Part shown: positions 17,244-25,763 of the stretch, one piece after another
How positions within the stretch are numbered: the first letter of the stretch is position 1
Layout of the letters: each line of letters opens with the position of its first letter
Source of the DNA: an uncultured Pseudomonadota bacterium
GTDB taxonomy: Bacteria; Pseudomonadota; Alphaproteobacteria; RF32; CAG-239
Direction of reading: 5' to 3'
Length of the DNA stretch: 64,000 bases
Assembly: GCA_949292375.1 (NCBI GenBank)
Contig: CASEZG010000006.1
Coordinates: 37,259 to 101,258, forward strand
Position numbers and translations under genes: made by a program
Notes under the pieces: generated by a model
Told to the model about the DNA's origin: nothing
The model's input: the letters and a program-made list of their open reading frames with translations, nothing else
Database searches by the model: none

Positions 17244-17275
17244 AAAGCCTCTGCTCTTTGCAGGGGCTTTTTTTT
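17244..17275 (+). terminator. Intrinsic terminator after rubrerythrin
   Basis: Eleven-base arms AAAGCCTCTGC (17244-17254) and GCAGGGGCTTT (17260-17270), with one G-U pair, are followed by a T-run. Confidence 0.9.
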
Positions 17276-17361
17276 GATTCTATAAAACTTAAAATAATAG
17301 TTTAAAAAACACAATTTTGGATTAGAATGTTTGAAGTTTTTTTGTTTTGGGGACTTTTATA

Positions 17362-18765
17362 ATGAAGCTGTCTGATATTTTGGGTGATATTGAGTTTGAA
17401 AAAACCGCGATTGACTCTCGCAAAGTTGAGAAAGGTGATTTATTTGCCGTATTTACGGGAGATTCCGATCTCAATAAAAAATATGCCGAAGACGCTGTTG
17501 CAAAAGGTGCGGCTGCGGTTTTAACAGACGATGTTTCTCTTGCTTTGTCTGTTCCGGTTATTTGTCGTGATGATGCTCCTCTTTTGCTGGGCGAAATCAA
17601 TAAAAAACTACATCAGCCCCTGCCCGAGGTTTTCGCTGCAGTTACAGGCACAAACGGCAAAACATCTACTGTGTCTTTTTTACGTCAAATTTGGGATTTT
17701 GCTGGACTTAATGCGGCAAGTTTCGGAACGCTTGGCGTTCGCACAAAGGAAAAAACAGAATATACCGGCTGGACAACGGCGGACAATGTTACAATGTATC
17801 AGAAGCTAAACGAGGTTGCCCTTAAAGGTGTTTCTCATATTGCCATCGAAGCCTCAAGCCATGGTTTAACTTTGCACCGCCTTGCCGGACTTAAGTTTAA
17901 AACTGCCGGTTTTACCAATATTACGCAAGACCATTTGGACTTTCATCACACGATGGAAAACTACTTTAATGCCAAAATGCAACTTTTTGAAAATTATATG
18001 GAAAAAGGTGCTACGGTTGTACTTAATGCAGATATTCCAGAGTTTGAAAAAATTAAAGAATTATGCGAATCTTTGGGTTTAACGGTTTGGTCTTACGGCA
18101 AAAAAGGAAAAGAGCTGAGACTTACTCTTCAAAATCTCCACCAAGTCGGACAAGATTTGGATTTGGAGATTTTGGGTAAAAAATATTCTGTTCCGACACA
18201 AATCACCGGTGCTTTTCAGGCTTGGAATGCTCTTTGCGCTCTTGGAATGGCTTTGGCAACAGGCGTTAACGAAAGTGATGCCGTTAATGCTTTATCTAAG
18301 CTCAAAAATCCTGAAGGACGAATGGAGCTTGTCGGTACAACTGCTAAAGGTGCCAGTATATATGTTGACTTTGCGCACACACCGGACGGCATTGAAAATG
18401 CGCTGAAATCTCTAAAAAACCATGCAAAAGGAAAACTTTGGATCGCTTTTGGTTGCGGCGGAAATCGAGACACAACAAAACGCCCGAAAATGGGTGCTAT
18501 TGCAACAGCCTTGGCCGATGAAGTTATTGTTACGGATGATAACCCGCGTTTTGAAAATCCGGCTGATATTCGTCAGCAGATTTTGGCTGCCGCGCCGAAT
18601 GCGCTTGAAATTGGAGATAGAGCAGAAGCTATTAAATATGTTATGCAACAAGCTGCTCAAGGCGATGTTATTCTCCTTGCCGGAAAAGGTCATGAAGAAG
18701 GACAAATTATTCAGGGTAAGGTTTTGCCTTTTAATGATAAGAAAGAAGTTTTGAAAAATTTATAA
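17362..18765 (+). CDS. murE: UDP-MurNAc-tripeptide synthetase (meso-diaminopimelate-adding)
   Basis: MurE (467 aa) adds the third amino acid to the peptidoglycan precursor UDP-MurNAc-L-Ala-D-Glu. The ATP-binding loop TGTNGKTSTVSFL (about residues 92-104) and the C-terminal ligase domain are complete, and the motif DDNPRFENP contains the DNPR signature of meso-diaminopimelate-specific enzymes, as expected for a Gram-negative cell. GKGHE near the C-terminus is also conserved. The frame begins at a TTG, but ATG 17362, ten bases after GGGGA, is the start. The gene stands alone, flanked by rubrerythrin and cspA, away from any division/cell-wall cluster. Confidence 0.96.
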   Translation: MKLSDILGDIEFEKTAIDSRKVEKGDLFAVFTGDSDLNKKYAEDAVAKGAAAVLTDDVSLALSVPVICRDDAPLLLGEINKKLHQPLPEVFAAVTGTNGKTSTVSFLRQIWDFAGLNAASFGTLGVRTKEKTEYTGWTTADNVTMYQKLNEVALKGVSHIAIEASSHGLTLHRLAGLKFKTAGFTNITQDHLDFHHTMENYFNAKMQLFENYMEKGATVVLNADIPEFEKIKELCESLGLTVWSYGKKGKELRLTLQNLHQVGQDLDLEILGKKYSVPTQITGAFQAWNALCALGMALATGVNESDAVNALSKLKNPEGRMELVGTTAKGASIYVDFAHTPDGIENALKSLKNHAKGKLWIAFGCGGNRDTTKRPKMGAIATALADEVIVTDDNPRFENPADIRQQILAAAPNALEIGDRAEAIKYVMQQAAQGDVILLAGKGHEEGQIIQGKVLPFNDKKEVLKNL

Positions 18766-18795
18766 AAAAAAGCTCCGCAAAATTGTGGAGCTTAA
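18763..18795. terminator. Terminator between murE and cspA
   Basis: The arms AAGCTCC (18770-18776) and GGAGCTT (18787-18793) are followed by an eight-T run on the minus strand, so it ends the cspA transcript. On the plus strand the T-run is short, so it would stop murE transcription less efficiently. Confidence 0.8.
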
Positions 18796-18817
18796 TTTTC
18801 CGTAAAATGGCCGGTAA

Positions 18818-19024
18818 TTACTCGACTACTTTAAGGCTTCCTGCTACGGTCTTACCTCTTTCGGTAGCCAATTCGTAGCTGATTTTGGCTCCTTCGTTAA
18901 GAGTTCTCATACCGGCGGCCTGAACTGCCGAAATGTGAACGAAAATATCATTACCGCCTTCATCTGGAGTGATGAAGCCATAACCTTTTTTGTTATTAAA
19001 CCATTTTACTGTTCCTGTTGCCAT
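18818..19024 (-). CDS. cspA: Cold-shock domain protein
   Basis: A 68-residue single-stranded nucleic-acid-binding OB-fold protein and RNA chaperone. RNP1 (KGYGFITP) and RNP2 (IFVHIS) are intact, and the length is that of CspA-family proteins. The 5' region (19025-19135) is long, pyrimidine/purine-patterned and contains the exact inverted repeat ACTACTTT-T-AAAGTAGT (19085-19101), consistent with a structured leader as in other csp genes. Whether it is cold-induced cannot be told from the sequence. Confidence 0.96.
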   Translation of the reverse strand: MATGTVKWFNNKKGYGFITPDEGGNDIFVHISAVQAAGMRTLNEGAKISYELATERGKTVAGSLKVVE

Positions 19025-19161
19025 AATTTTATCCTTTTCACAAACAGGTTGATACGCTTTGTTTATAGAAGCTTTTTAACGGCGACTACTTTTAAAGTAG
19101 TAATATAGTTCTCATATCTTGGCAAGATAATTTACAAAAAAATACTTTAAGCTGTTAGTGG

Positions 19162-19189
19162 TTGTTTTTTTCTTTTTCATTATTATATT
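19162..19189 (+). promoter_or_regulatory. Likely promoter of the coiled-coil periplasmic protein
   Basis: TTGTTT (19162-19167) and TATATT (19184-19189) are 16 bases apart. Transcription would begin near 19196, so translation starts at ATG 19223, not at the earlier GTG. Confidence 0.5.
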
Positions 19190-19222
19190 GTTAATGTGTT
19201 TAACTTGCGGAAAGGATTAGGA

Positions 19223-19591
19223 ATGAAAAAATCATCTTTGATTTTTTTTGTTTTTTTGGCATCGTTGGTTGTTTCAATATCTGTAGCAAAAGCCGAGACC
19301 GATAAAAACGATTTTTCATCCGAAAGTCATTGGTTGTCTAAAGAAAAAAAGGATATTACAGAACAGTATGACAAGGCTATCTATAAAATTGAAAAGTCGC
19401 AATTAAATGAAAATCTTAAAAATATGCTCAGACAACAAGCCAATGAAAACAAAAATCTGGCAACCAAACAAGCTGAAGAAATCAATATGCTAAGAAAGAA
19501 ACATCAAGCCGCAAGAGAATCTTATCGTGCTGAATTTATGAAAGATAAATCTAACCGAAAAGCCGTCAAAGAAGTTGATGATATTTTATAA
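19223..19591 (+). CDS. Periplasmic coiled-coil hypothetical protein
   Basis: A 122-residue protein with a Sec signal peptide (MKKSSLIFFVFLASL to about AKA, residues 1-24). The mature part is highly charged and helical, rich in Lys, Glu and Gln, and predicted to be a coiled coil (residues about 40-105). No family can be named; the layout resembles small periplasmic chaperone-like or structural proteins. AAAGGA lies upstream of ATG 19223. It is a single-gene unit with its own promoter and terminator. Confidence 0.65.
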   Translation: MKKSSLIFFVFLASLVVSISVAKAETDKNDFSSESHWLSKEKKDITEQYDKAIYKIEKSQLNENLKNMLRQQANENKNLATKQAEEINMLRKKHQAARESYRAEFMKDKSNRKAVKEVDDIL

Positions 19592-19610
19592 AAAAACTCC
19601 ATACTTTCTT

Positions 19611-19644
19611 AAACAGCTCTGTTAGTTTCCAGAGCTGTTTTTTT
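19611..19644 (+). terminator. Intrinsic terminator
   Basis: Eleven-base arms AAACAGCTCTG (19611-19621) and CAGAGCTGTTT (19630-19640) are followed by T residues. Confidence 0.9.
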
Positions 19645-19750
19645 GTAAATTAGCTATTCACAAATTAAAAATTCTTTGTTAGATTGGGGCGTTACCTGCG
19701 GCATTGGGGCTGCGGGTCTTTAATTGCGATATTAAAAAAGGAATTTAGAT

Positions 19751-21271
19751 ATGACATTGAAAAATACAAGAGCCGGTAATTATCCGGAATGGTATCAAAA
19801 CGTTGTGGCTGAAGCTGATATGGCCGAGAATTCATCCAGTCCGGGATGTATGGTTATTAAACCTTGGGGATATGGTATTTGGGAACGTATTCGCGATGTT
19901 TTTGATGAAAAAATTAAGTCAACCGACCACGAAAACTGCTATTTTCCAATGTTTATACCACTTTCCTTTTTTCAAAAAGAAGCTGAACATGTGGATGGTT
20001 TTGCTAAAGAGATGGCTGTGGTTACACATTCTCGTCTTTCTATGAAAGACGGCAAACTCACTCCCGATTCAGAATTGGATGAGCCCTTAATCGTCCGTCC
20101 GACCTCTGAGGCTATTATTGCCGACTCTTTCTCGAAATGGGTTAAATCATACCGCGATTTGCCGGTTTTGGTTAACCAATGGGCAAATGTGGTTCGCTGG
20201 GAAATGCGCCCTCGCCTGTTTTTGAGAACACGCGAATTTTTATGGCAAGAAGGTCATACGGCACATTCTTCCGCTCAAGAAGCAGAAGAAGAAACAAAAC
20301 GTATGCTGGAGGCTTATCGTGAACTCTGTGAAGAAACTTTGGCTATGCCGGTTATTTGCGGCCGCAAGCCTGAGCACGAAAAGTTCCCCGGTGCCGTTGA
20401 TACTTATTGTGTTGAAGCGATGATGCAAGATGGTAAAGCTTTGCAGGCCGGAACATCTCACTTCCTCGGACAGAACTTTGCAAAATCTGCTAATATCTCT
20501 TTTGTTAACAAAAACAACCAACCGGAATTTGCTTATACAACTTCTTGGGGCGTCTCAACACGTCTTATCGGTGGTGTTATTATGACACATGCTGATGATG
20601 AAGGTATGGTTGTTCCGCCCAAAATTGCACCTTATCAAGTAGTTATTGTTCCTGTTATCAAAAATGACAGTGATGAAGATGCAGTTATGACTTATATCAA
20701 AAGCTTACAGACTGAACTTTTGGCTCAAAAACCGTTTGGCGAGAAAATTCGCATTAAGCTTGATAAACGCGACCGCAAGAGTGTTGACAAGTTTTGGGAA
20801 TGGACACGCAAAGGCGCACCGGTTATTTTGGAAATTGGTCCTCGCGATGTTGCAGAAAACAATGTTATGGTTAAAGAACGTATTCGTCTCGGTACGCCGG
20901 AGGGTAAGGTTGTACTTAATAAAGACGAATTTGTTAAAACGATTGCACAACGCTTGGAAGGCATTCAGAAAGAAATGTTTGAAAAAGCTAAGGCTCGCCT
21001 TGAACAAAACGTACACACCGATATTAAGACGCAAAAAGATTTTCAGGAATATTTTGCTAACTCCAACTCTTGGATTGAAGAAGGCAAGGATGGAAAAGTT
21101 GCTTTTGTTCGCGGTAAATGGAGCGGTGATGAAAACTCAGAAGAGCTTTTGAAGGCTATGAAAATAACCATTCGTTGCATTCCGTTTGACCAGAGCGGTA
21201 CTAAGGGTGAGTGTTTGCTTACGGGTAAACCTGACGCAACTATTGATGTTATCTACGCCAGAAGCTACTAA
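19751..21271 (+). CDS. proS: Prolyl-tRNA synthetase, archaeal/eukaryotic type
   Basis: ProS (506 aa) charges tRNA-Pro. The class II core shows motif 2-like RPTSEAIIADSFSKWVKSYRDLPVLVNQW and RTREFLWQEGHTAH, and the sequence ends in VIYARSY. The short N-terminus, absence of the YbaK-like editing insertion, and the C-terminal extension ending in Tyr are features of the archaeal/eukaryotic-type enzyme rather than the bacterial type common in alphaproteobacteria. This suggests replacement by lateral transfer (inference). The upstream 19680-19745 has two ATTGGGGC repeats of unknown meaning; no T-box is apparent. Confidence 0.95.
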   Translation: MTLKNTRAGNYPEWYQNVVAEADMAENSSSPGCMVIKPWGYGIWERIRDVFDEKIKSTDHENCYFPMFIPLSFFQKEAEHVDGFAKEMAVVTHSRLSMKDGKLTPDSELDEPLIVRPTSEAIIADSFSKWVKSYRDLPVLVNQWANVVRWEMRPRLFLRTREFLWQEGHTAHSSAQEAEEETKRMLEAYRELCEETLAMPVICGRKPEHEKFPGAVDTYCVEAMMQDGKALQAGTSHFLGQNFAKSANISFVNKNNQPEFAYTTSWGVSTRLIGGVIMTHADDEGMVVPPKIAPYQVVIVPVIKNDSDEDAVMTYIKSLQTELLAQKPFGEKIRIKLDKRDRKSVDKFWEWTRKGAPVILEIGPRDVAENNVMVKERIRLGTPEGKVVLNKDEFVKTIAQRLEGIQKEMFEKAKARLEQNVHTDIKTQKDFQEYFANSNSWIEEGKDGKVAFVRGKWSGDENSEELLKAMKITIRCIPFDQSGTKGECLLTGKPDATIDVIYARSY

Positions 21272-21294
21272 CCCCTTCATATAAGGAGAAAATC

Positions 21295-21648
21295 ATGAAA
21301 AGTTTGATGTTATTGTCTGCCGCTTTTGCCTTTTTGTTCTCGGCTAATGTTGTTTGCGCACAAGAAACCCAGCAAGCACAGCCTTCCGCTGAAGAAATTC
21401 AGGAAAAACTAAAAGCAGCGGTTAAGGCTGAATTTGCCAATGTTGATGCAAACAGTGACGGTGCTGTCTCTTTAGATGAATTTATCGATTATTCAACCAG
21501 AGAGACAAAAATCAAAGCTGAAAATACGTTTAAGGGTTTTGACACTGATAATGACGGTATGCTCAGCGAAGATGAATATATGGTCGCACTGCAAAATATG
21601 ATGCGCCAGTTGGCTGAACAGATTAAGGCATCTGTCGGTCAGGAATAA
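21295..21648 (+). CDS. Exported EF-hand calcium-binding protein
   Basis: A 117-residue protein with a signal peptide (cleavage near VCAQE) and two EF-hand loops, DANSDGAVSLDE (about residues 51-62) and DTDNDGMLSEDE (about 82-93). Both have the canonical acidic ligand spacing. It is probably periplasmic and may buffer or sense calcium. It follows proS by 23 bases with AAGGAG, so it may be co-transcribed with it, although a functional link is not obvious. Confidence 0.85.
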   Translation: MKSLMLLSAAFAFLFSANVVCAQETQQAQPSAEEIQEKLKAAVKAEFANVDANSDGAVSLDEFIDYSTRETKIKAENTFKGFDTDNDGMLSEDEYMVALQNMMRQLAEQIKASVGQE

Positions 21649-21663
21649 TATATTTTTCATGCA

Positions 21664-21697
21664 ACAAAAAAAGCTCCAAATCCGGAGCTTTTTTTGT
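21664..21697. terminator. Bidirectional intrinsic terminator
   Basis: A 13-bp inverted repeat (arm core AAAAGCTCC / GGAGCTTTT) with flanking A- and T-runs lies between convergent genes. Confidence 0.9.
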
Positions 21698-21706
21698 TTG
21701 AAAAGA

Positions 21707-22210
21707 TTAGCTCATTTCTCTTTGCAATGTGTAGTTTTGCTGCATCATATAATTTCTGTTGTTAAAATTGATATAATTTTTAAATTCTCGTTTGAAATCT
21801 TTGGCGGAACCATATTTTTTATCTCTTACATAGCGCAGCATAGACAGATATATGCAATCTTTGGCTTCCGGCTTAAAACTTGATAAAACGGCAATTTTAC
21901 GCTGCATCATAGCCTCGTAATCAAAGCTATTATCCCCTAAACAACGTAGGCCTCGTAATTGTTTTTGAGAATGTTGTATGGCTTCTTCATTGCGCTTGAT
22001 TTGGAACTCGGCTAATACACCATGATAATTAACCATAGCGTCTAAGTCGCTGACCTCATCCAGCTTTTTGCTCAAATTTTTGCTGTCTTCTGACGGATTG
22101 TTTTTCTGAAGGGTTTGATACAAAAACGCAAATAGTGTCGTTTTGTTTTCTTTGGCAATGTCCAATCTTCTTAAAAAGGTCATGCCCGGAGTTTCAATTA
22201 TCTCTCTCAT
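21707..22210 (-). CDS. Hypothetical helical protein
   Basis: A 167-residue protein predicted as mostly alpha-helical, with no signal peptide or membrane span. It begins MREIIETPGMTFLRRLDIAK and contains many charged residues. I do not recognise a family. AGGC/GGAGG upstream of ATG 22210 supports the start. It is a single gene, convergent with the EF-hand gene. Confidence 0.65.
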   Translation of the reverse strand: MREIIETPGMTFLRRLDIAKENKTTLFAFLYQTLQKNNPSEDSKNLSKKLDEVSDLDAMVNYHGVLAEFQIKRNEEAIQHSQKQLRGLRCLGDNSFDYEAMMQRKIAVLSSFKPEAKDCIYLSMLRYVRDKKYGSAKDFKREFKNYINFNNRNYMMQQNYTLQREMS

Positions 22211-22393
22211 TTTAAGCCTCCGTCCATAATTATATTATAATTTAATTATAGCACAAACAAAGGCACATAACAACTTATTTTGTAACAAAAACGTAACAAA
22301 ACTCTTTGGGTAAAAAAGCGTGGGAATGTAAGCAAATTTTGTTTGCGTCAAAAGCATATTTATTGTACCTTTGGTGAGAAAAGGAGCTCTTTA

Positions 22394-23089
22394 ATGTCTT
22401 GTATTTGTTATTCATCTGAAATATATCATCTCGACCCAAACGATTTAATTTCGTTAAAAGACAGCAAGATAAAAGATGAAGTTAATGTTTCAGATGAAGT
22501 TATGTTACTCATTGGACATAATCCGATTTGGATTGATAAATCAACCGGCACCGCAGACACTCTTCTACGTGGACGTGAGGTGGTAAAAAAAGCTATTGAG
22601 CAAAAACAAGCTTTTATTCCGGTAAGAATTGCTTTTGTGCCAAAAATCAGTCGTTTTGACTTTTTATCGCCGCTTATTCGCGTATTAAGATACAAGCACA
22701 AATTCTATTCATCTCGCATCTATCATATTGATCCCTTTGAAATCAGGGCAAAAAAAATTGAGAGAAACTTTCGTACAAAAGAAAATGCTTACAAGTTTAC
22801 AAACCCTAAACACAAAATAGCCAAAGCCGAAAGGCTGGATATGTATGAAAAACTTAAAGAAAGTATGATGACCAACGGATATAACGACCGTTTTCCGATT
22901 GATATTATGCTTTGTCGGATTTTGGGGGTGCAAGATACACTCAACCAAGGACATCATCGTATGGGGGTAGCCATAGACTGCAATATTCACAGAATTGCGG
23001 TTATGTTTTCTGCCGTTGGGCAAGCTCCGCGCTTTTTGCGGCCTTTATTTAAAGTCTTAGCAAAAATTATGTTGTTATTCAAGCAATGA
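22394..23089 (+). CDS. ParB-like domain protein linked to glycan synthesis
   Basis: A 231-residue protein. The C-terminal third (RFPIDIMLCRILGVQDTLNQGHHRMGVAI) carries the GHHRMGVA motif, which resembles the nucleotide-binding GxHR box of ParB/sulfiredoxin-fold proteins. No DNA-binding helix-turn-helix is evident. ParB-fold proteins of this kind are sometimes encoded in surface polysaccharide clusters, and here a glycosyltransferase follows within ten bases. ATG 22394 lies eight bases after AAGGAG; the longer frame starts at or before the promoter-like region at 22343-22371. The role is unknown. Confidence 0.6.
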   Translation: MSCICYSSEIYHLDPNDLISLKDSKIKDEVNVSDEVMLLIGHNPIWIDKSTGTADTLLRGREVVKKAIEQKQAFIPVRIAFVPKISRFDFLSPLIRVLRYKHKFYSSRIYHIDPFEIRAKKIERNFRTKENAYKFTNPKHKIAKAERLDMYEKLKESMMTNGYNDRFPIDIMLCRILGVQDTLNQGHHRMGVAIDCNIHRIAVMFSAVGQAPRFLRPLFKVLAKIMLLFKQ

Positions 23090-23098
23090 GTGTTGATT

Positions 23099-24157
23099 AT
23101 GAAGAATATTGTCCATATCTCTAACTTTAATCTTATGCGCCTAAAGGGTTGTTTTCAAAACGGTTTTCCGATTAAAATTTCTAATGGATTGGTTCGAAAC
23201 GGTTATGCGGTTTTGAACTATCCGGACAGAGATTTGTGTCGGATGTTTGGTTTCGGACATATGAATTTTTGGGGCAAGAGAAAACTCAACCAGCACCTCA
23301 TCAACTATTGCAAAACCGTTAAACCAGATGCCTTGCTTATCGGGCATGCAGATTTAATTGAAGCAGATACTCTCTTAAAAATCAAAGAGATTTTCCCTCA
23401 CCTTCGCATTATGCAATGGAGTTGTGATTGGATTGTTCCGGGGTTGGCTGAGCGCAATATTGCCGCCTTAAAGAAATATTTGGATGTGGTTGATGTTTTG
23501 ATGATTTCAACCGGAGATGAAAAGCTTCTGCGTCAATTTAAGCTCCCTCGCAACAAAGTGGCTTATCTTCCTAATATGGCTGATAATTCTATTGAAACAA
23601 ACCGTTGCTTTGAGAAAGAAAGCTTACCCTATGACATTATGCTTTGTACAAATACGGGCAAACGCCAGTTTTGTGGAAAAGATGAGGAAATTGAGCAAGT
23701 TATTGATGAAGCGAATGCAAAAGTTCCGAATCTGAAATGGCTTTTGGCCGGTTTGAAGGGGAACCCTAACCTCAACGGCTACGAATATATTGAGGCTTTA
23801 GGCAAAGCGGCTATGGGCTTGAATTTGAGCCGTGTTAACGATGTATATTTGTACAGCTCGGACAGGTTGGCGCATATTATGGCAGACGGACAATTAGCCT
23901 TTATTGACAGAAGAAACGGATTTTCTACGCTCTTTGAAGAAGATGAAGCCGCTTTTTATGATACTAAAGAAGAATTTTTTGATAACCTTCGGTATTTTAA
24001 AGAAAATCCGCAAAAGCGTATGAAAGTAGCGCGCAAAGGCTGGCAAAAAATTCATACCGAATATAACGAGCGAGCGGTTACAAAGTTTATGGCGGACTTG
24101 TTATTTGATAAATATGAACCTCAAGGAAAACCTTGGCAGATTGTGATTAACGACTGA
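23099..24157 (+). CDS. Glycosyltransferase, CgeB-like
   Basis: A 352-residue cytoplasmic protein. The N-terminal part (KNIVHISNFNLMRLKG) and the C-terminal region (GYEYIEALGKAAMGLNLSR, then AHIMADGQLAFIDRRNGFSTLFEEDEAAFYD) match the CgeB/GT-B style glycosyltransferase fold, with an acceptor/donor-binding C-terminal domain that typically ends in such a sequence. The substrate is unknown; the family is found with LPS or capsule genes. GTG 23090 directly follows the upstream stop; ATG 23099 is preferred. It lies between the ParB-like and HD genes. Confidence 0.75.
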   Translation: MKNIVHISNFNLMRLKGCFQNGFPIKISNGLVRNGYAVLNYPDRDLCRMFGFGHMNFWGKRKLNQHLINYCKTVKPDALLIGHADLIEADTLLKIKEIFPHLRIMQWSCDWIVPGLAERNIAALKKYLDVVDVLMISTGDEKLLRQFKLPRNKVAYLPNMADNSIETNRCFEKESLPYDIMLCTNTGKRQFCGKDEEIEQVIDEANAKVPNLKWLLAGLKGNPNLNGYEYIEALGKAAMGLNLSRVNDVYLYSSDRLAHIMADGQLAFIDRRNGFSTLFEEDEAAFYDTKEEFFDNLRYFKENPQKRMKVARKGWQKIHTEYNERAVTKFMADLLFDKYEPQGKPWQIVIND

Positions 24158-24170
24158 TTGGAGAGAAAAA

Positions 24171-24797
24171 ATGCGATATAATCATCAGTGGGCGGTTGAG
24201 TTGTTTCAGGAGTTTTTGGCAAAACATCAGAATGAGCTGACTGCTCCGATGATTGTGGCGGCAGAGTTTGCGATGGAGGCTCACCGCGGTCAAACACGCA
24301 AAAGCTCAGATATTCCCTATGTTTCTCATTTATTTGAAGTCGCCGGTATTTTGATGGAGCACAAAGCTTGTGAAAACTTGGTTATTGCCGGCCTACTCCA
24401 CGATGTTTTGGAGGACACCAACAAGACAATTGCGGATATGGAATGTTTGTTTGCTCCTTCCAAAGCCAAAGAGATTATCAAACTTGTTTTGGCAGACACC
24501 GAAAAAGATAAATCTATGCCATGGAAACAGCGCAAATTGGAAACAATTGGCTACCTTAAGCGCACAAAAAGCAAAAACGGTATGCTTTTGATTGCCGCCG
24601 ACAAGCTCTCTAATCTGCGGTCTTTTTACAGAACTCTACAAGACTGTGGCGAAAGTATGTGGCAAGATTATAACTCCGGAAAAGAAGACCAACATTGGTA
24701 TTATGAAACAATCGGAGAATTATTGAATAATAAATTAAGCAATTACAACAAAATAAACAAAGAATATAAAGAATTACTTAAAATTGTTTTCAAGTAA
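24171..24797 (+). CDS. HD-domain small alarmone hydrolase-like protein
   Basis: A 208-residue HD phosphohydrolase resembling the hydrolase domain of RelA/SpoT and the small MESH1-like enzymes. The motifs HRGQTRKSSDIPYVSHLFEVAGIL, LLHDVLEDT, AADKLSNLRSF and EDQHWYYETIGELL match the metal-ligating His, His-Asp and downstream Asp positions. No synthetase, TGS or ACT domain is present. The likely reaction is pyrophosphate removal from (p)ppGpp, though a different nucleotide substrate is possible. GGAGAG precedes the ATG, 13 bases after the glycosyltransferase gene. Confidence 0.85.
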   Translation: MRYNHQWAVELFQEFLAKHQNELTAPMIVAAEFAMEAHRGQTRKSSDIPYVSHLFEVAGILMEHKACENLVIAGLLHDVLEDTNKTIADMECLFAPSKAKEIIKLVLADTEKDKSMPWKQRKLETIGYLKRTKSKNGMLLIAADKLSNLRSFYRTLQDCGESMWQDYNSGKEDQHWYYETIGELLNNKLSNYNKINKEYKELLKIVFK

Positions 24798-24812
24798 TTG
24801 CGGGGCGTTTTT

Positions 24813-25763
24813 ATGAAAAAATTGTCTTTTGTTGCTTTGGCTTTGTCGGGAATATTTTGCCTTACACCGCTCTCTTTGAGCTTGAGTGCGGAGAATAGCG
24901 TTATTGCGCCTGCCTCGCAAAATGAAATGAGCAAAGAAACTTATGAAAAATTCAGAAAAATTATGCTTGAAGGCTCGCCTGATGATTTGCACAAACTTAT
25001 TAAAGATGGTTTTGATGTTAATCTTACTTATAACGGGACAACGCCTTTGTTCAAAGCCATTGGCAATATCCCTTATGCTTTTGGAGCACTTACATCACAA
25101 ATTTCTCCTGATAACGCCTTGGAAAAAGTTAAGATTATATTAGAGGCCGGTGCAAACCCCAATCAAGAAAGCGGAAGTAAATTGCGCATTTTGCCGCTAG
25201 AATCCGCCATACATATTCCTTTTAAAATTCATGATTATGAAAAAGCTTTTTATAATGTTCTTGTAGATATGATAAAATCAGGTGCGGATAACAATTATTG
25301 TATTGCTAATTTTGCCAAGCCGTGTGATGCCGTAACACAGGAAGATTTGGACCTTTTGAAATATAAGATTAATCAGGCTTACAAGATTGCTTCGCAAAGT
25401 GCGGACGACTATGTATTGAAAACCGTAGCTTTGTTGGTTGAAAATGGTGCTGATGTGAATGCCAAAGGTTCTGACGGCAAACCGGTTATCTTTTCTGCAT
25501 TGGTTGGAACAAGTTCTACAAATTTAGAGATATTGAAGTATTTGATTTCCAAAGGTGCAGATGTGAATATTCGGGATGCACAAGGAAATACACCGCTGTT
25601 TTTTGCCTCTGGAAATCAGGAGGCCGTTGACATCTTGCTTGCTGCAGGCGCGGACAAGTCTCTCTATAACTACAGCGGTATGCGTTATGATGAATATACC
25701 AAAAGAACAAAAAGCAGCTATGTAGATGCGGACGGCAGTGTAAAGTCAGAATATTTGGATTAA
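24813..25763 (+). CDS. Exported ankyrin-repeat protein
   Basis: A 316-residue protein with a signal peptide (MKKLSFVALALSGIF, cleavage near LSAEN) and ankyrin repeats. The clearest are GTTPLFKAI, NGADVNAKGSDGKPVIFSALV, SKGADVNIRDAQGNTPLFFAS and LAAGADKSLYNYSG in the C-terminal half, with more divergent units before. Such periplasmic ankyrin proteins usually bind other proteins. The frame opens at a TTG, but ATG 24813 begins the signal peptide. It follows the HD gene closely, and its stop directly abuts the stop of the convergent Hsp70 gene. Confidence 0.8.
   Translation: MKKLSFVALALSGIFCLTPLSLSLSAENSVIAPASQNEMSKETYEKFRKIMLEGSPDDLHKLIKDGFDVNLTYNGTTPLFKAIGNIPYAFGALTSQISPDNALEKVKIILEAGANPNQESGSKLRILPLESAIHIPFKIHDYEKAFYNVLVDMIKSGADNNYCIANFAKPCDAVTQEDLDLLKYKINQAYKIASQSADDYVLKTVALLVENGADVNAKGSDGKPVIFSALVGTSSTNLEILKYLISKGADVNIRDAQGNTPLFFASGNQEAVDILLAAGADKSLYNYSGMRYDEYTKRTKSSYVDADGSVKSEYLD

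Noticed and set aside
19679..19745. Leader riboswitch or T-box before proS
   Set aside because: Two ATTGGGGC repeats are visible, but no T-box consensus, specifier loop or antiterminator could be drawn.
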